Assembly: GCA_001897155.1 (NCBI GenBank)
Contig: MKSF01000004.1
Location: forward strand, 62,001 to 126,000
DNA from: Bacteroidetes bacterium 47-18
GTDB taxonomy: Bacteria; Bacteroidota; Bacteroidia; Chitinophagales; Chitinophagaceae
Reading direction: 5' to 3'
DNA: 64,000 nt
In this document: piece after piece, positions 35,578 through 43,987 of the stretch
How the letters are laid out: each line of letters starts with the position of its first letter
How positions within the stretch are numbered: the first letter of the stretch is position 1
Position numbers and translations under genes: made by a program
Notes under the pieces: generated by a model
What the model saw: the letters and a program-made list of their open reading frames with translations, nothing else
The model's database searches: none
Told to the model about the DNA's origin: nothing

Positions 35578-37890
35578 TTACTCTTTATCAGATGATTTGA
35601 TCTGTAATTTTAATAAACTATATACACCCAGGGCCGCTATGGTCAGCACAATGCTTTCTATCATCGTATCGAATCCCCGGTAGTCTACCAGGATGACGTT
35701 CACCACGTTCTTTCCCTTGGCGGCCAGGTAGGCATTGTCGGCATAAAACCTGCTCACTTCCTTTTCCGCAGGCGATACCAGCGCCTGGAAGGTGATGATG
35801 GAGATCAGTGTCCCGAAGGCTACTGCTATAAGGAGATCCCTTGTTACAATGGTGGCCCTTGCATACTTCATGAAAGGAGGTAATTTGAACAATACCAGTA
35901 CGAAGAGCACGGATGTCAGGGTGTCGATGGTGAACTGGGTCATGGCCAGGTCCGGCGCTCCGTAAAACACGAACATCAGGCAGATACAATAGCCTACAAT
36001 GGTCATGCCGGCTATGGCTGTCAGCCTGGAGCTGGTGAATATGGTGACCATAATAGCCACAATGATGATGGAAAATACAGTGAGCTCATACAGCCTGAAG
36101 GTGGACAGGGAAGACGTATTGATCTGGATCGGCACTTCCGTAAAGAGCTTATAGCCCACCACGCAGATGATGAACAGAATAATGGTCATGATATATATGC
36201 GCAGGTAGCCGTTGTGCATTACCTGTGTATAGAAAAGCGCCAGCCTTTTGACCCCTGTTTTTAAATAGTTATATAGCTGCTCCGGCTTTACGGCATCCAG
36301 CAGCTCCATTTTCTCCTCCTGCCGGTGGGTCTGTTTCCTGAATATATACAGAGCGGCGCCGGCAAGGATGGTCAGGATGCTCAATACCAGGGTAAGGTTC
36401 ATCCCATGCCACACTTTAAGGGGAAGATCGGTAAAATGGCGGGTGACGCTTAAAGTGGCGCTTTTCAGCAGGATCTCATCTGCGATATAGGGAAAGCATC
36501 CGTAGAAGATGCCCGCCACCGACAAAAGCACGGGTGGCAGCAGCAGGAATACGGATAAGGGCTTTATCTTTTCAAATTTTTCGGGAATGGGACCAACGAA
36601 AGGCTTCAGCGCTACCTGGTAGCCTGAATAGCCTATGAAAATATTGGAGATGACCGTAACGGCCGCTATGCTCCACATCAGGACAGGTCCGGAAATACCC
36701 AGGGTGCTTTCATAGATCATTTCCTTACCGATAAATCCCAGTGAATAGGGAAAGCCGATATTGGACAGCAGCGTAAGTATGCCCGCCCCGAACAGGAGCG
36801 GCATTACTTCCCTTAAGCCGCTGAGCACCGTTACGTCCCTGGTGTGGGTTTCGTGGTCTATAATGCCGGTGATCAGGAAGAGCGAGGCCTTGTAAAGCGC
36901 ATGAGCCACGATGAATACCACAAGGCCCTTCAGTGCAAGGTCTGTTCCTATTCCGAGCATCATAGTGAGCATACCCAGCACCGCGATAGTGGAATAGGCA
37001 AGAATGCCTTTCAGGTCCGTTTTGTATAAGGTATTTATGGACGCGTACAGCATGGTAACGGCTCCAACGATCAGCAGGGTAGTATTCCAGTAAATATGCC
37101 CGCCGAAGGCCGGGGTAAGGCGCGCCAGGAGGTAAATCCCGGCCTTCACCATAGTAGCGGAATGGAGGTATGCGGAAACGGGGGTAGGGGCTTTCATGGC
37201 ATTCGGCAGCCAGAAATGGAAAGGGAATTGCGCCGATTTGGTGAAAGCGCCCAGGAAGATCAGGGCGATGGCCGGCAGGTAATAGGGACTGTTATGCAGC
37301 AGCTCCCTGGATTGCAGCAATTCCTGTATGGAATAGGAGCCTATAATATTGCCGCTGAGGATGAGGCCCGTCAGCAGGAAGAAGCCCCCGATGCCAGTGA
37401 TGGCCAGGGCCAGTTGCGCGTTCTTCCTGGACTTTTCATCTTCCGTATTGAACCCGATGAGGAAAAAGGAGCTGATGCTGGTCAGCTCCCAGAACACGAT
37501 CAGGGCTATAAGGTTATCCGAAAGCACCACGCCGAGCATGGACGACATGAACATGGTCAGGTAAGCGTAAAACTTATCCGTATGCTTATTCCCGTACAGG
37601 TACTTATGTGTGTACAGGAAAATAAGGCTTCCTATGCCAGTGATCAGCAGGGTGAACATCAGGGAGAGCCCGTCTAACCGGAAGTCCAGGTTGATGCCAT
37701 ACTGGGGTACCCATTCCGAACGGTACACAATATCCAGTTGTTGGTTGATTTTGGTAATGAATCCTGAGAAATAGGCGAATAATGATATAGGGTACAGGGC
37801 CAGTAAAAAGAAATATTTTGATTTAATATATTTCCCGAATAATAATAATCCCAGACTTATTAAAAATCCTGCTATAACTGCCCCGAACAT
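35578..37890 (-). CDS. mrpA: Mrp Na+/H+ antiporter subunit A
   Basis: A 770-residue large subunit with about 20 membrane helices. The NuoL-like core holds the VFWELTSISSFFLIGF and FPFHFWLPNAMKAPTPVSAY stretches (Glu and His/Lys residues of the proton path). The C-terminal part has MbhD/MbhE-like segments (YGAPDLAMTQF and VLVDYRGFDTMIES-like). It is the first gene of the seven-gene operon. The complex exports Na+ in exchange for protons and supports alkaline and salt tolerance. No regulator is adjacent. Confidence 0.95.
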   Translation of the reverse strand: MFGAVIAGFLISLGLLLFGKYIKSKYFFLLALYPISLFAYFSGFITKINQQLDIVYRSEWVPQYGINLDFRLDGLSLMFTLLITGIGSLIFLYTHKYLYGNKHTDKFYAYLTMFMSSMLGVVLSDNLIALIVFWELTSISSFFLIGFNTEDEKSRKNAQLALAITGIGGFFLLTGLILSGNIIGSYSIQELLQSRELLHNSPYYLPAIALIFLGAFTKSAQFPFHFWLPNAMKAPTPVSAYLHSATMVKAGIYLLARLTPAFGGHIYWNTTLLIVGAVTMLYASINTLYKTDLKGILAYSTIAVLGMLTMMLGIGTDLALKGLVVFIVAHALYKASLFLITGIIDHETHTRDVTVLSGLREVMPLLFGAGILTLLSNIGFPYSLGFIGKEMIYESTLGISGPVLMWSIAAVTVISNIFIGYSGYQVALKPFVGPIPEKFEKIKPLSVFLLLPPVLLSVAGIFYGCFPYIADEILLKSATLSVTRHFTDLPLKVWHGMNLTLVLSILTILAGAALYIFRKQTHRQEEKMELLDAVKPEQLYNYLKTGVKRLALFYTQVMHNGYLRIYIMTIILFIICVVGYKLFTEVPIQINTSSLSTFRLYELTVFSIIIVAIMVTIFTSSRLTAIAGMTIVGYCICLMFVFYGAPDLAMTQFTIDTLTSVLFVLVLFKLPPFMKYARATIVTRDLLIAVAFGTLISIITFQALVSPAEKEVSRFYADNAYLAAKGKNVVNVILVDYRGFDTMIESIVLTIAALGVYSLLKLQIKSSDKE

Positions 37891-38037
37891 ATATGATGAA
37901 AGTGATTTAATGGATTCTGAAAACAGACGTTTTTCAATATCTGTAAAGTTAGAATTTTATTTGCAGATATCACCGGGACACCCTAATAAAGTTTTGAAAA
38001 GTTATAAGAAAAATTTATTTTAATGTTATTGACCTGC

Positions 38038-39114
38038 TTACTCCCATTTAAAGGTCCTGAGCGCGATGAAGAGCGACAGCACACCCCATAATGCCAGGAT
38101 GGCAAGGTCGGACTTTATCGCCCATAAGCCGGCGCCCTCGAAGGCTACGGACCGGACCGCATGGTTGTAATAGGTAAGGGGCATGATATTGGCCAGCCAC
38201 TGCAGCCACTTAGGCAGGCTCTCCACCGGGAAAAAGGTTCCCGCAAGTATGAACTGCGGCAGCGTTACTATATTGGCCAGGGGAGGGATCATGGCTTCGC
38301 TCCGGGCTATCCCTGAAATGATAAAGCCATAGCTTAAAAAGGTGAACAGCGAAAATGTGCTGATGACCAGGATATCGGCAAAGGTGGCGAACCCGTTGAT
38401 GAGGGTATAGTCCAGCCAGTAATACCCGATGAGGAGAATGACGGCCGTGGAGATGACCTGGATAATGATCCTGGCCACGCACTCGGCCACTATGATGATG
38501 ACCGGCTTTACAGGGGTCGCCAGGAAGCGTTTAAGCACCAGGTTCTGTCTTAAATTATAGAACAGGAACGCGGTTCCGAATACCGAAGCGGCCAGCAGGG
38601 CAAAGCCCAGTTGCCCGGGCAGGATAAAGTCAATACGCCTGAGGGCTGTGATCCTGGCGGCGGGAGCCTCTTCCAGCCCGAACGGCCGCTGTGTGAGGCT
38701 TTGCTGCAAAAGCGCATAGAACAGGTTGCTCTGCCCCGGATCGAGGGTGGTCTTCACGATGGTGATGCGCGGCTGCTCAACATCACCCTGCAGGTCTATC
38801 AATGCCTCCAGCTCCTGTACCTTGAACAGGTGATGCAGCGCGGCGCTGTCCGCCCGGGGAAAGGACAGTAGCTGTATATTGGCATTCGCCTGCAATGCTT
38901 CCTGCAGCTCCGGATTGCTGGTATCGGTTACGGCGATTTTATAGACCCTGGCCGTGTTGGGATCCATAAAGCTGAACGCCAGGATAAATACCAGCGGGAA
39001 AGCAAACGAAAATATGACTGCGGTGGGGCTTTTCAGCATGGATTTAAGCGCCGCTGTAAGCAATGCCCGGAAGGCAGTGAACTGACTGTATCGGATCTTT
39101 TCTGGAGCCATCAA
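38038..39114 (-). CDS. ABC-2 type transporter permease (no ATPase beside it)
   Basis: A 358-residue protein with the ABC-2 layout: one N-terminal membrane helix (about 31-50), a large periplasmic domain (about 55-165), then five helices, the last pairs around PLANIVTLPQFILAGTFFPV and LPKWLQWLANIMPLTYYNHA, which are family hallmarks. It needs an ABC ATPase that is not in the neighbourhood. It is the last gene of a minus-strand operon starting with lpxK, starting 9 bases after the preceding gene. The substrate is unknown. A link to envelope lipid export is suggested only by context. Confidence 0.85.
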   Translation of the reverse strand: MMAPEKIRYSQFTAFRALLTAALKSMLKSPTAVIFSFAFPLVFILAFSFMDPNTARVYKIAVTDTSNPELQEALQANANIQLLSFPRADSAALHHLFKVQELEALIDLQGDVEQPRITIVKTTLDPGQSNLFYALLQQSLTQRPFGLEEAPAARITALRRIDFILPGQLGFALLAASVFGTAFLFYNLRQNLVLKRFLATPVKPVIIIVAECVARIIIQVISTAVILLIGYYWLDYTLINGFATFADILVISTFSLFTFLSYGFIISGIARSEAMIPPLANIVTLPQFILAGTFFPVESLPKWLQWLANIMPLTYYNHAVRSVAFEGAGLWAIKSDLAILALWGVLSLFIALRTFKWE

Positions 39115-39123
39115 TAAAAATAT

Positions 39124-39354
39124 TTACGGGTGATCGGGTGGTGTGTCCTTCGTGCGGCCTGAGGACCATAAGGCTTTTCCGTACAAGCACGCGTGAAAGG
39201 CGAAGAAGCCGATGATCAGGTAGCTGCTGTATTTGCTGATGCCCGGCAGTCCGGCTGTTTTAGGCACCGCGTACACCGCAGTGAACAGGATGCCCAGGAT
39301 GCTTACAATAAGCGCAGCGATGTAAAAAGGCCTGGATTTAAAGAACTGCATCAT
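39124..39354 (-). CDS. Small membrane protein, unknown
   Basis: A 76-residue protein with two hydrophobic segments (about 10-29 and 45-63) and a polar C-terminus. It starts one base after the preceding small gene and is part of the lpxK operon by spacing. It has no recognised family. Confidence 0.6.
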   Translation of the reverse strand: MMQFFKSRPFYIAALIVSILGILFTAVYAVPKTAGLPGISKYSSYLIIGFFAFHACLYGKALWSSGRTKDTPPDHP

Positions 39355-39355
39355 A

Positions 39356-39586
39356 TTATTTCAGTTGTTTGAGTCTGGAAGCGTACATATAAATGAAATA
39401 CGCAAAAATAAGCGGCGCCAAAGGCATGGCGATGGCCCTGATACCGCCGACATACCTGTAGCTTACCACCAGGTACAGCACACTGGCGATGAAAGCCAGG
39501 ATGCTGCATACCAGGAACAGCTTATACAGCCTGGATTTGTTGCGGTTATCGAACCACGGTATCTTGTTATCGGTGTCGTTGCTCAT
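39356..39586 (-). CDS. Small membrane protein overlapping the lpxK 3' end, unknown
   Basis: A 76-residue protein with a polar N-terminus and two membrane segments (about 22-42 and 50-69). Its start lies inside lpxK (20-base overlap), which indicates coupling. It has no recognised family. Together with the next gene it forms a small pair between lpxK and an ABC-2 permease. Confidence 0.6.
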   Translation of the reverse strand: MSNDTDNKIPWFDNRNKSRLYKLFLVCSILAFIASVLYLVVSYRYVGGIRAIAMPLAPLIFAYFIYMYASRLKQLK

Positions 39587-40598
39587 TGTTATATTGGATC
39601 AATTGCTCAATGTGTTGAATGAAGGTATCTGTATTGTCCTGGAATACCACTTCGATATCTATGACGCCTATGTTCCTGTCAGGGAAGAGGTCTGCGTGAA
39701 GCTGCCATTTTACGGCATCCTTCCTGGTCAGCAGTATCTGGTAGTGGTCTTCGGGATAAGTATCCAGCAGTTTCCTGATGATCTCCGGCGTATATTCATA
39801 ATGGTCCTTAAAGCTAATATCGATGACCACTTCTCCGTCCCGGCGGAGGTGCTCTAAAAGATGCCGGGAGTTGGCAATACCGCTTACTGCCACAATGATC
39901 TTGCCGGATGCCGGTAAGGGAGCCCCAGTCATAATGTGGACAGGAGGATAATAATTATAACGGGAAAACAGGACTTTCTGGTGCGGGCAGGGACGAATGT
40001 CACGGATAACGGCTTCCTGCTCTGGTGCGGATAAGATGCCCGGGCATTTGGTCACTATGATGTAATCCGCTCTTTTATAGCCGCCGGCGGCTTCCCGGAG
40101 GCGTCCCTCCGGCAATACCTTATCCCTGTAGAACGGGTCATCATAAGTGGTCAGCAGCACTTTGACATGCGCATCTATACGGCGGTGCTGGAAGGCGTCA
40201 TCCAGCAGGATGATATCGGTCTCCGGCAGCAGCGTTTCGATCTGCCGTACGGCGCTGACCCTGTCTTCTCCTACGGTTACGGTGATGCCGGGAAACCGCT
40301 GTACGTACTCTGCCGGCTCATCTCCTATCTGGGCGGCATCGCTCCGGTGGTCTGCTACCAGGAATCCCTTTGTCTTACGTTTATATCCCCTGCTGAGGGT
40401 CACTATTTTGTAGTGTTGCCGCAACTGCTGTATCAGCCAGGCGGTGTGAGGCGTTTTCCCGGTCCCGCCGGCAGAAAGGTTGCCGATGATGACCGTAGTG
40501 ACAGGAGACAGGTAGCTGGCTTTCGTACCGCTGTTATACAGATAATTACGCAGGCCGGTAATTACTTTATATAATATGGAAAATGGGTACAGCAGCAT
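39567..40598 (-). CDS. lpxK: Tetraacyldisaccharide 4'-kinase LpxK
   Basis: A 343-residue inner-membrane-associated kinase that phosphorylates the 4' position of the lipid A precursor. The N-terminal hydrophobic helix, the P loop GNLSAGGTGKTP (about 39-50), TLSRGYKRKTKG, GDEPAEY and DIILLDDAFQHRRI are all typical. A possible -7 element on the minus strand, TAAATTTG, lies 29 bases upstream of the start. It heads a probable operon with two small membrane proteins and an ABC-2 permease. Confidence 0.95.
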   Translation of the reverse strand: MLLYPFSILYKVITGLRNYLYNSGTKASYLSPVTTVIIGNLSAGGTGKTPHTAWLIQQLRQHYKIVTLSRGYKRKTKGFLVADHRSDAAQIGDEPAEYVQRFPGITVTVGEDRVSAVRQIETLLPETDIILLDDAFQHRRIDAHVKVLLTTYDDPFYRDKVLPEGRLREAAGGYKRADYIIVTKCPGILSAPEQEAVIRDIRPCPHQKVLFSRYNYYPPVHIMTGAPLPASGKIIVAVSGIANSRHLLEHLRRDGEVVIDISFKDHYEYTPEIIRKLLDTYPEDHYQILLTRKDAVKWQLHADLFPDRNIGVIDIEVVFQDNTDTFIQHIEQLIQYNNEQRHR

Positions 40599-40778
40599 TA
40601 TAGGTCAGTACGGTTGATTTCAAACGCAAATTTAAGGGATTCGCTCAGATAAGAAGCTATAAATATCGGGAAGTGGCAAGAAGCGGCCGTAACAAAAGCG
40701 GCTATACGCTGCACGCAGCATAAATATCCTTCGGGCATCCCCTGTTATAGGGATATACGGGCGGCGGCAGGTTCAAAA

Positions 40779-40819
40779 GGTAAAGCGGTTGACCTACAGG
40801 AGCAGGCAACCGCTTTACC
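40779..40819 (-). terminator. Strong hairpin after the nucleotidyltransferase gene
   Basis: Perfect 13-bp arms GGTAAAGCGGTTG and CAACCGCTTTACC with a 15-base loop. On the minus strand it is followed by TTTTG only, so the T run is short. Position fits a terminator. Confidence 0.65.
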
Positions 40820-40840
40820 GGGTATGATAATTTTTAAGAC

Positions 40841-41848
40841 TTATTCTACGCAGGAAAAATCACCCAGGGAATATTCATCCGGGCAGCCTTTCAGGCAGGA
40901 AGATTTGCCTATAAGGGAATTGGTGATATGCGCGTTGCTGATAATGGTATCGTTCCTCACAATGCTGTTGCTGATCACGCTGCCGTTTATTTTGCTGTTC
41001 GCTTCCAGGGAAACGTGCGGCCCTATTACGGAATTGGATATCTCCACGTTCTCCCCGATAAAGCAGGGTTCGATTATAATGCTGTTCGTGCTTTTATGAG
41101 AGGCGGCTTTCAGCACTTCCTTGCCGTTCTTGATCTCCAGGATACGCTGGTTGGTATATACGGTGGCATCCTTATTCCCGCAGTCCAGCCATTCCTCTAC
41201 CTGGTCGCAATAGAATTTAATGCCCTTGTTGCGCATATGCTCCATAGCATTGGTAAGCTGGTACTCACCTTTTTCCTGGATATTATTATCTATGAGGTAT
41301 TGCAGCTCGTTGCGCAGGTTCTCTCCGTCCTTAAAGTAATAAATGCCTATGATGGCGAGGTCGGATACGAACTCCTTGGGTTTCTCCACCAGCTCAATGA
41401 TCGCGCCGTCCTCAGCCAGCCTTACCACGCCGAATTGGGACGGGTCTTTGACCCTTTGTGTCCAGATGATAGCGTCCTTACCGGTATCAATGGTAAACTC
41501 GGCTTTGATAAGGGTATCTGCAAAAGCGATGAATACATTGCCCTGCAAGGCTTCTTTTGCTGCCAGGATAGCGTGCGCCGTTCCCAGCGGCTCATCCTGG
41601 TAATATATCTTTCCTTTGGCACCCAGGCTGTCGGCCACTTCCAGCAGCAGTTGCTCTGTCTCCTTCCCGAACGCCGGGTTGATCACGTAGGCTATTTCAT
41701 CCAGCTTTTCATTACAGGTGGCGGCTATGTCCTCTACAAGTCGTTGCACGATAGGTTTGCCTGCAATGGGTATCAGGGGTTTTGCTGTGGTCAATGTGTG
41801 CGGGCGCATACGTTTGCCCATGCCGGCCATAGGTATAATTATGTTCAT
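40841..41848 (-). CDS. Sugar-1-phosphate nucleotidyltransferase with a left-handed beta-helix domain
   Basis: A 335-residue protein. The N-terminal two-thirds is an RmlA-like NTP transferase: IIPMAGMGKRMRPHTLT, AKPLIPIAGKPI, YQDEPLGTAHAI, FADTLI and EKPKEFVSDLAIIGIYYF. The C-terminal part (about 250-320) has hexapeptide-like repeats and four cysteines. It makes a nucleotide-activated sugar, most likely dTDP- or UDP-glucose type, for surface glycans. The donor nucleotide cannot be fixed from sequence. A -7 element on the minus strand, TATCTTTG, lies at 41891-41898. Confidence 0.88.
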   Translation of the reverse strand: MNIIIPMAGMGKRMRPHTLTTAKPLIPIAGKPIVQRLVEDIAATCNEKLDEIAYVINPAFGKETEQLLLEVADSLGAKGKIYYQDEPLGTAHAILAAKEALQGNVFIAFADTLIKAEFTIDTGKDAIIWTQRVKDPSQFGVVRLAEDGAIIELVEKPKEFVSDLAIIGIYYFKDGENLRNELQYLIDNNIQEKGEYQLTNAMEHMRNKGIKFYCDQVEEWLDCGNKDATVYTNQRILEIKNGKEVLKAASHKSTNSIIIEPCFIGENVEISNSVIGPHVSLEANSKINGSVISNSIVRNDTIISNAHITNSLIGKSSCLKGCPDEYSLGDFSCVE

Positions 41849-41968
41849 TCTTTTGTTTTTTTACAAGTCTCTTTTCACGGAAACGACGGGCAAAGATATT
41901 CAAAAAGTTGTTTATCTCGGAGTTTAAAAAAACGTTATTATTTTTCTGCTGAATTATTAGGCTTTATA

Positions 41969-41999
41969 TTTGTTTTTTCAAATTAAGACTATATCTTTG
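41969..41999 (+). promoter_or_regulatory. Promoter of the small lipoprotein gene
   Basis: TTTG (41969-41972), exactly 19 bases, then TATCTTTG (41992-41999). This is a full match to the Bacteroidota consensus, 67 bases before the start codon. Confidence 0.7.
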
Positions 42000-42066
42000 G
42001 TTAAAATATTCTTATTGAAAAGAGCTCACAGTAAGTGAATTCATTTTTTACAAATTTAAATAAGCA

Positions 42067-42312
42067 ATGAATTTTAAATTTTTACTATCTATAGCATTTT
42101 TTTGTATTGTATCGTTCGGATTTTCTTCTTGTATTAAGGATTACACATGCAGATGTACTATGACCTATTCCGGGGCTCCGGGATTTACACAAACTGAAAA
42201 GGACTATAAGGTGAGAGATACGGAAAAGAATGCTAAAAAGATATGTGAGTCAAATTCCAGGGAATATGAGCACAATGGCATACATACCAAAGAGGACTGT
42301 AAGCTGTTTTAA
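42067..42312 (+). CDS. Small cysteine-rich lipoprotein, unknown
   Basis: An 81-residue protein with a signal segment and a lipobox-like FSSC (Cys22). After processing, four cysteines remain (Cys28, Cys30, one in KKICESN and one in EDCKLF), suggesting two disulfides. The mature part is polar, with no family I recognise. A clear promoter precedes it and a terminator follows, so it is a free-standing gene. Confidence 0.7.
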   Translation: MNFKFLLSIAFFCIVSFGFSSCIKDYTCRCTMTYSGAPGFTQTEKDYKVRDTEKNAKKICESNSREYEHNGIHTKEDCKLF

Positions 42313-42348
42313 TACAAGCCGCTTGTAATATTATATATTTGAATGAAT

Positions 42349-42380
42349 GGGTTGCCGGTAATTACGGGCAACCCTTTATT
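42349..42380. terminator. Terminator after the small lipoprotein gene
   Basis: GGGTTGCC and GGCAACCC with a 10-base loop, followed by TTTATTCTTTT. The stop codon of a minus-strand open frame also falls inside this hairpin. Confidence 0.75.
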
Positions 42381-42565
42381 CTTTTGATCATTTTTGTAAC
42401 CCGTAGATCGAAGGTCCCATCATTGTAAAAAGGCCGGGTTATATCGTAAGAAACAAAGCCATTATAAGTTACCCATATAAGAGCTGCCTGATATCCGCCC
42501 GGAATACCCGGCACCCTAAGGGCCTTTATTGTAAGAGAGGAAACACTGCTAACTGCTCGGTCATT
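42362..42565 (-). pseudogene. Coding-like minus-strand frame of 67 codons without a good start
   Basis: The minus strand is open for 67 codons between a stop at 42566-42568 and one at 42362-42364. The second half reads like a folded beta-rich protein (WVTYNGFVSYDITRPFYNDG). There is no in-frame ATG before codon 59; a GTG at codon 18 is possible. A terminator sits immediately upstream. It could be a decayed gene's 3' end, a small unrecognised gene or chance. Confidence 0.3.
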
Positions 42566-42602
42566 TTAAAAAAAAACACCGCAATAGACATTGCAGTGCG
42601 GT
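42566..42602 (-). terminator. Minus-strand terminator about 410 bases beyond rnc
   Basis: ACCGCA and TGCGGT arms (42578-42602) with an inner GCAAT/ATTGC option. On the minus strand they are followed by nine T. It would end the acpP-fabF-rnc transcript, or a separate small transcript from the gap. Confidence 0.55.
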
Positions 42603-43013
42603 TAATATTAAAATATTAATATGAAGAAAAATTTAATTAAGGTTTAGACTGTCCTGTTATTATTTTCAGACCTTGTAAAGTTAATAAATTGTTTTTAGAA
42701 AAACAAGGAAATAATATAAAAAATCCGGACTATCTATAAGAAACAGGCTTCCGGGCGAGGCTGTATTACCGGTAGCGCTTATAGAGCGAATTTCAGATGG
42801 CTCCATTTCGTTGTGTTATGATCGTAATGCTCATAATATCACCGCAAAGTGCAGAGCTATCTTTGTTTCCTGCTTCCGGACAGCCAACTGATAAATTCCC
42901 GGTGGGGAGGAAAGGAATGCTAAAAAAGAAAGATAAATTGTTTCCCGGGTTCATAAATATAGGGTTCCGTCTGCGGAGCAGCATACCGGGAATGTTGGGG
43001 GTAGTGGGGATGC
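42603..43013. other. Gap of about 410 bases after rnc with no convincing gene
   Basis: No open frame on either strand looks coding. A 63-codon minus-strand frame at 42793-42984 has odd composition and was rejected. The stretch between rnc and the minus-strand terminator could be a long 3' untranslated region or contain a small RNA. Confidence 0.4.
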
Positions 43014-43985
43014 TTATTGATCCTTGTCAGCTTCACCTGATTCCGGCAGCTTATTACCGGCAGTGTCATCGCCGGCAGATCCTTTGCGGGACCGGTTGCG
43101 GGGATGCTTTTTGCCAGGAGTATGCGGTGGTGTATCTCCGGGCTGTGAAGAGGGCGCTTCTTCCGGCGTGGTTCGGGGAGCGGCGGTCTGATCAGCCGTG
43201 TCCGGTTGGCGTGCTTCCGTATCATCTTCCGGTGCTGCCGCCTGGTCCTGTAGAGAACGGAATACGAGGTCCTGTTGCGTTTCCAGCATCTCAAGGGCCT
43301 TCTGGGCCGCCGTCTGGCTGGCTTCTTTTTTGGCATAGCCTGTTGCGGCTACAAAAAGCTGGTTATTCACATAGATACCTACATTGAATATTTTTCTGCC
43401 GGCTTCAAATCTTTCCCATATCGTATTGAAATCCAGGCTGTAATTGTTCTTCTGGGCCCAGGTGTACAGCCTGTTCTTGAAGTTGTACTCCGTCTGTTCC
43501 AGCTCGTCAATATCCAGGAAGGTCCCGATCAGCTTACGCTTCAGGAACTTGTTGGTGGTTTCAAAGCCTTTGTCCAGGTATACGGCTCCTACCAGCGCTT
43601 CAAAGGCATTGCCGAATATATGGCTTCTGCCCAGCACCTTATCCTGCTTATTGTAACGTACCAGCTTTGGGAGTCCCATTTTTATGGCTACGGCGTTCAG
43701 GCTCTGCCTGCTGACGATCTTGGAGCGCATTTCAGTGAGGTAGCCCTCATTCTGGGTGGGGTATTTTTTGAACAGGTATTCTCCTACAATAGAGCCGATG
43801 AAAGCATCACCGAGGAATTCCAGGCGTTCGTTATTAAGGGTATCGCCGGCAGAGGACCGGTGGGTCAGCGCCATGACATAATAGGGCATATATCCGGGAA
43901 TAAATCCCAGGATATTGGCCAGGGCCTTCTTAAGCACTTTTTCCTCCGGAGTGGACCCTTTAAATAATTTAAAACTGAAATTCAA
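43014..43985 (-). CDS. rnc: Ribonuclease III with a long disordered C-terminal tail
   Basis: A 323-residue double-strand-specific endoribonuclease that matures rRNA and other RNAs. The signature is NERLEFLGDAFIG (residues 52-64), with acidic metal ligands. A second acidic cluster lies at HIFGNAFEALVGAVYLDKGF. The double-stranded RNA-binding domain spans about 165-236 (ending KKEASQTAAQKALEML). Then come about 85 residues rich in Pro, Thr, Asp, Glu and Lys with no fold. Typical RNase III is about 230-250 residues. It is third in acpP-fabF-rnc, two bases after fabF. Confidence 0.95.
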   Translation of the reverse strand: MNFSFKLFKGSTPEEKVLKKALANILGFIPGYMPYYVMALTHRSSAGDTLNNERLEFLGDAFIGSIVGEYLFKKYPTQNEGYLTEMRSKIVSRQSLNAVAIKMGLPKLVRYNKQDKVLGRSHIFGNAFEALVGAVYLDKGFETTNKFLKRKLIGTFLDIDELEQTEYNFKNRLYTWAQKNNYSLDFNTIWERFEAGRKIFNVGIYVNNQLFVAATGYAKKEASQTAAQKALEMLETQQDLVFRSLQDQAAAPEDDTEARQPDTADQTAAPRTTPEEAPSSQPGDTPPHTPGKKHPRNRSRKGSAGDDTAGNKLPESGEADKDQ

Positions 43986-43987
43986 AA

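Noticed and set aside
42793-42984. 63-codon minus-strand frame downstream of rnc
   Set aside because: No homology recognised, odd composition and a start close to the rnc stop without other evidence.
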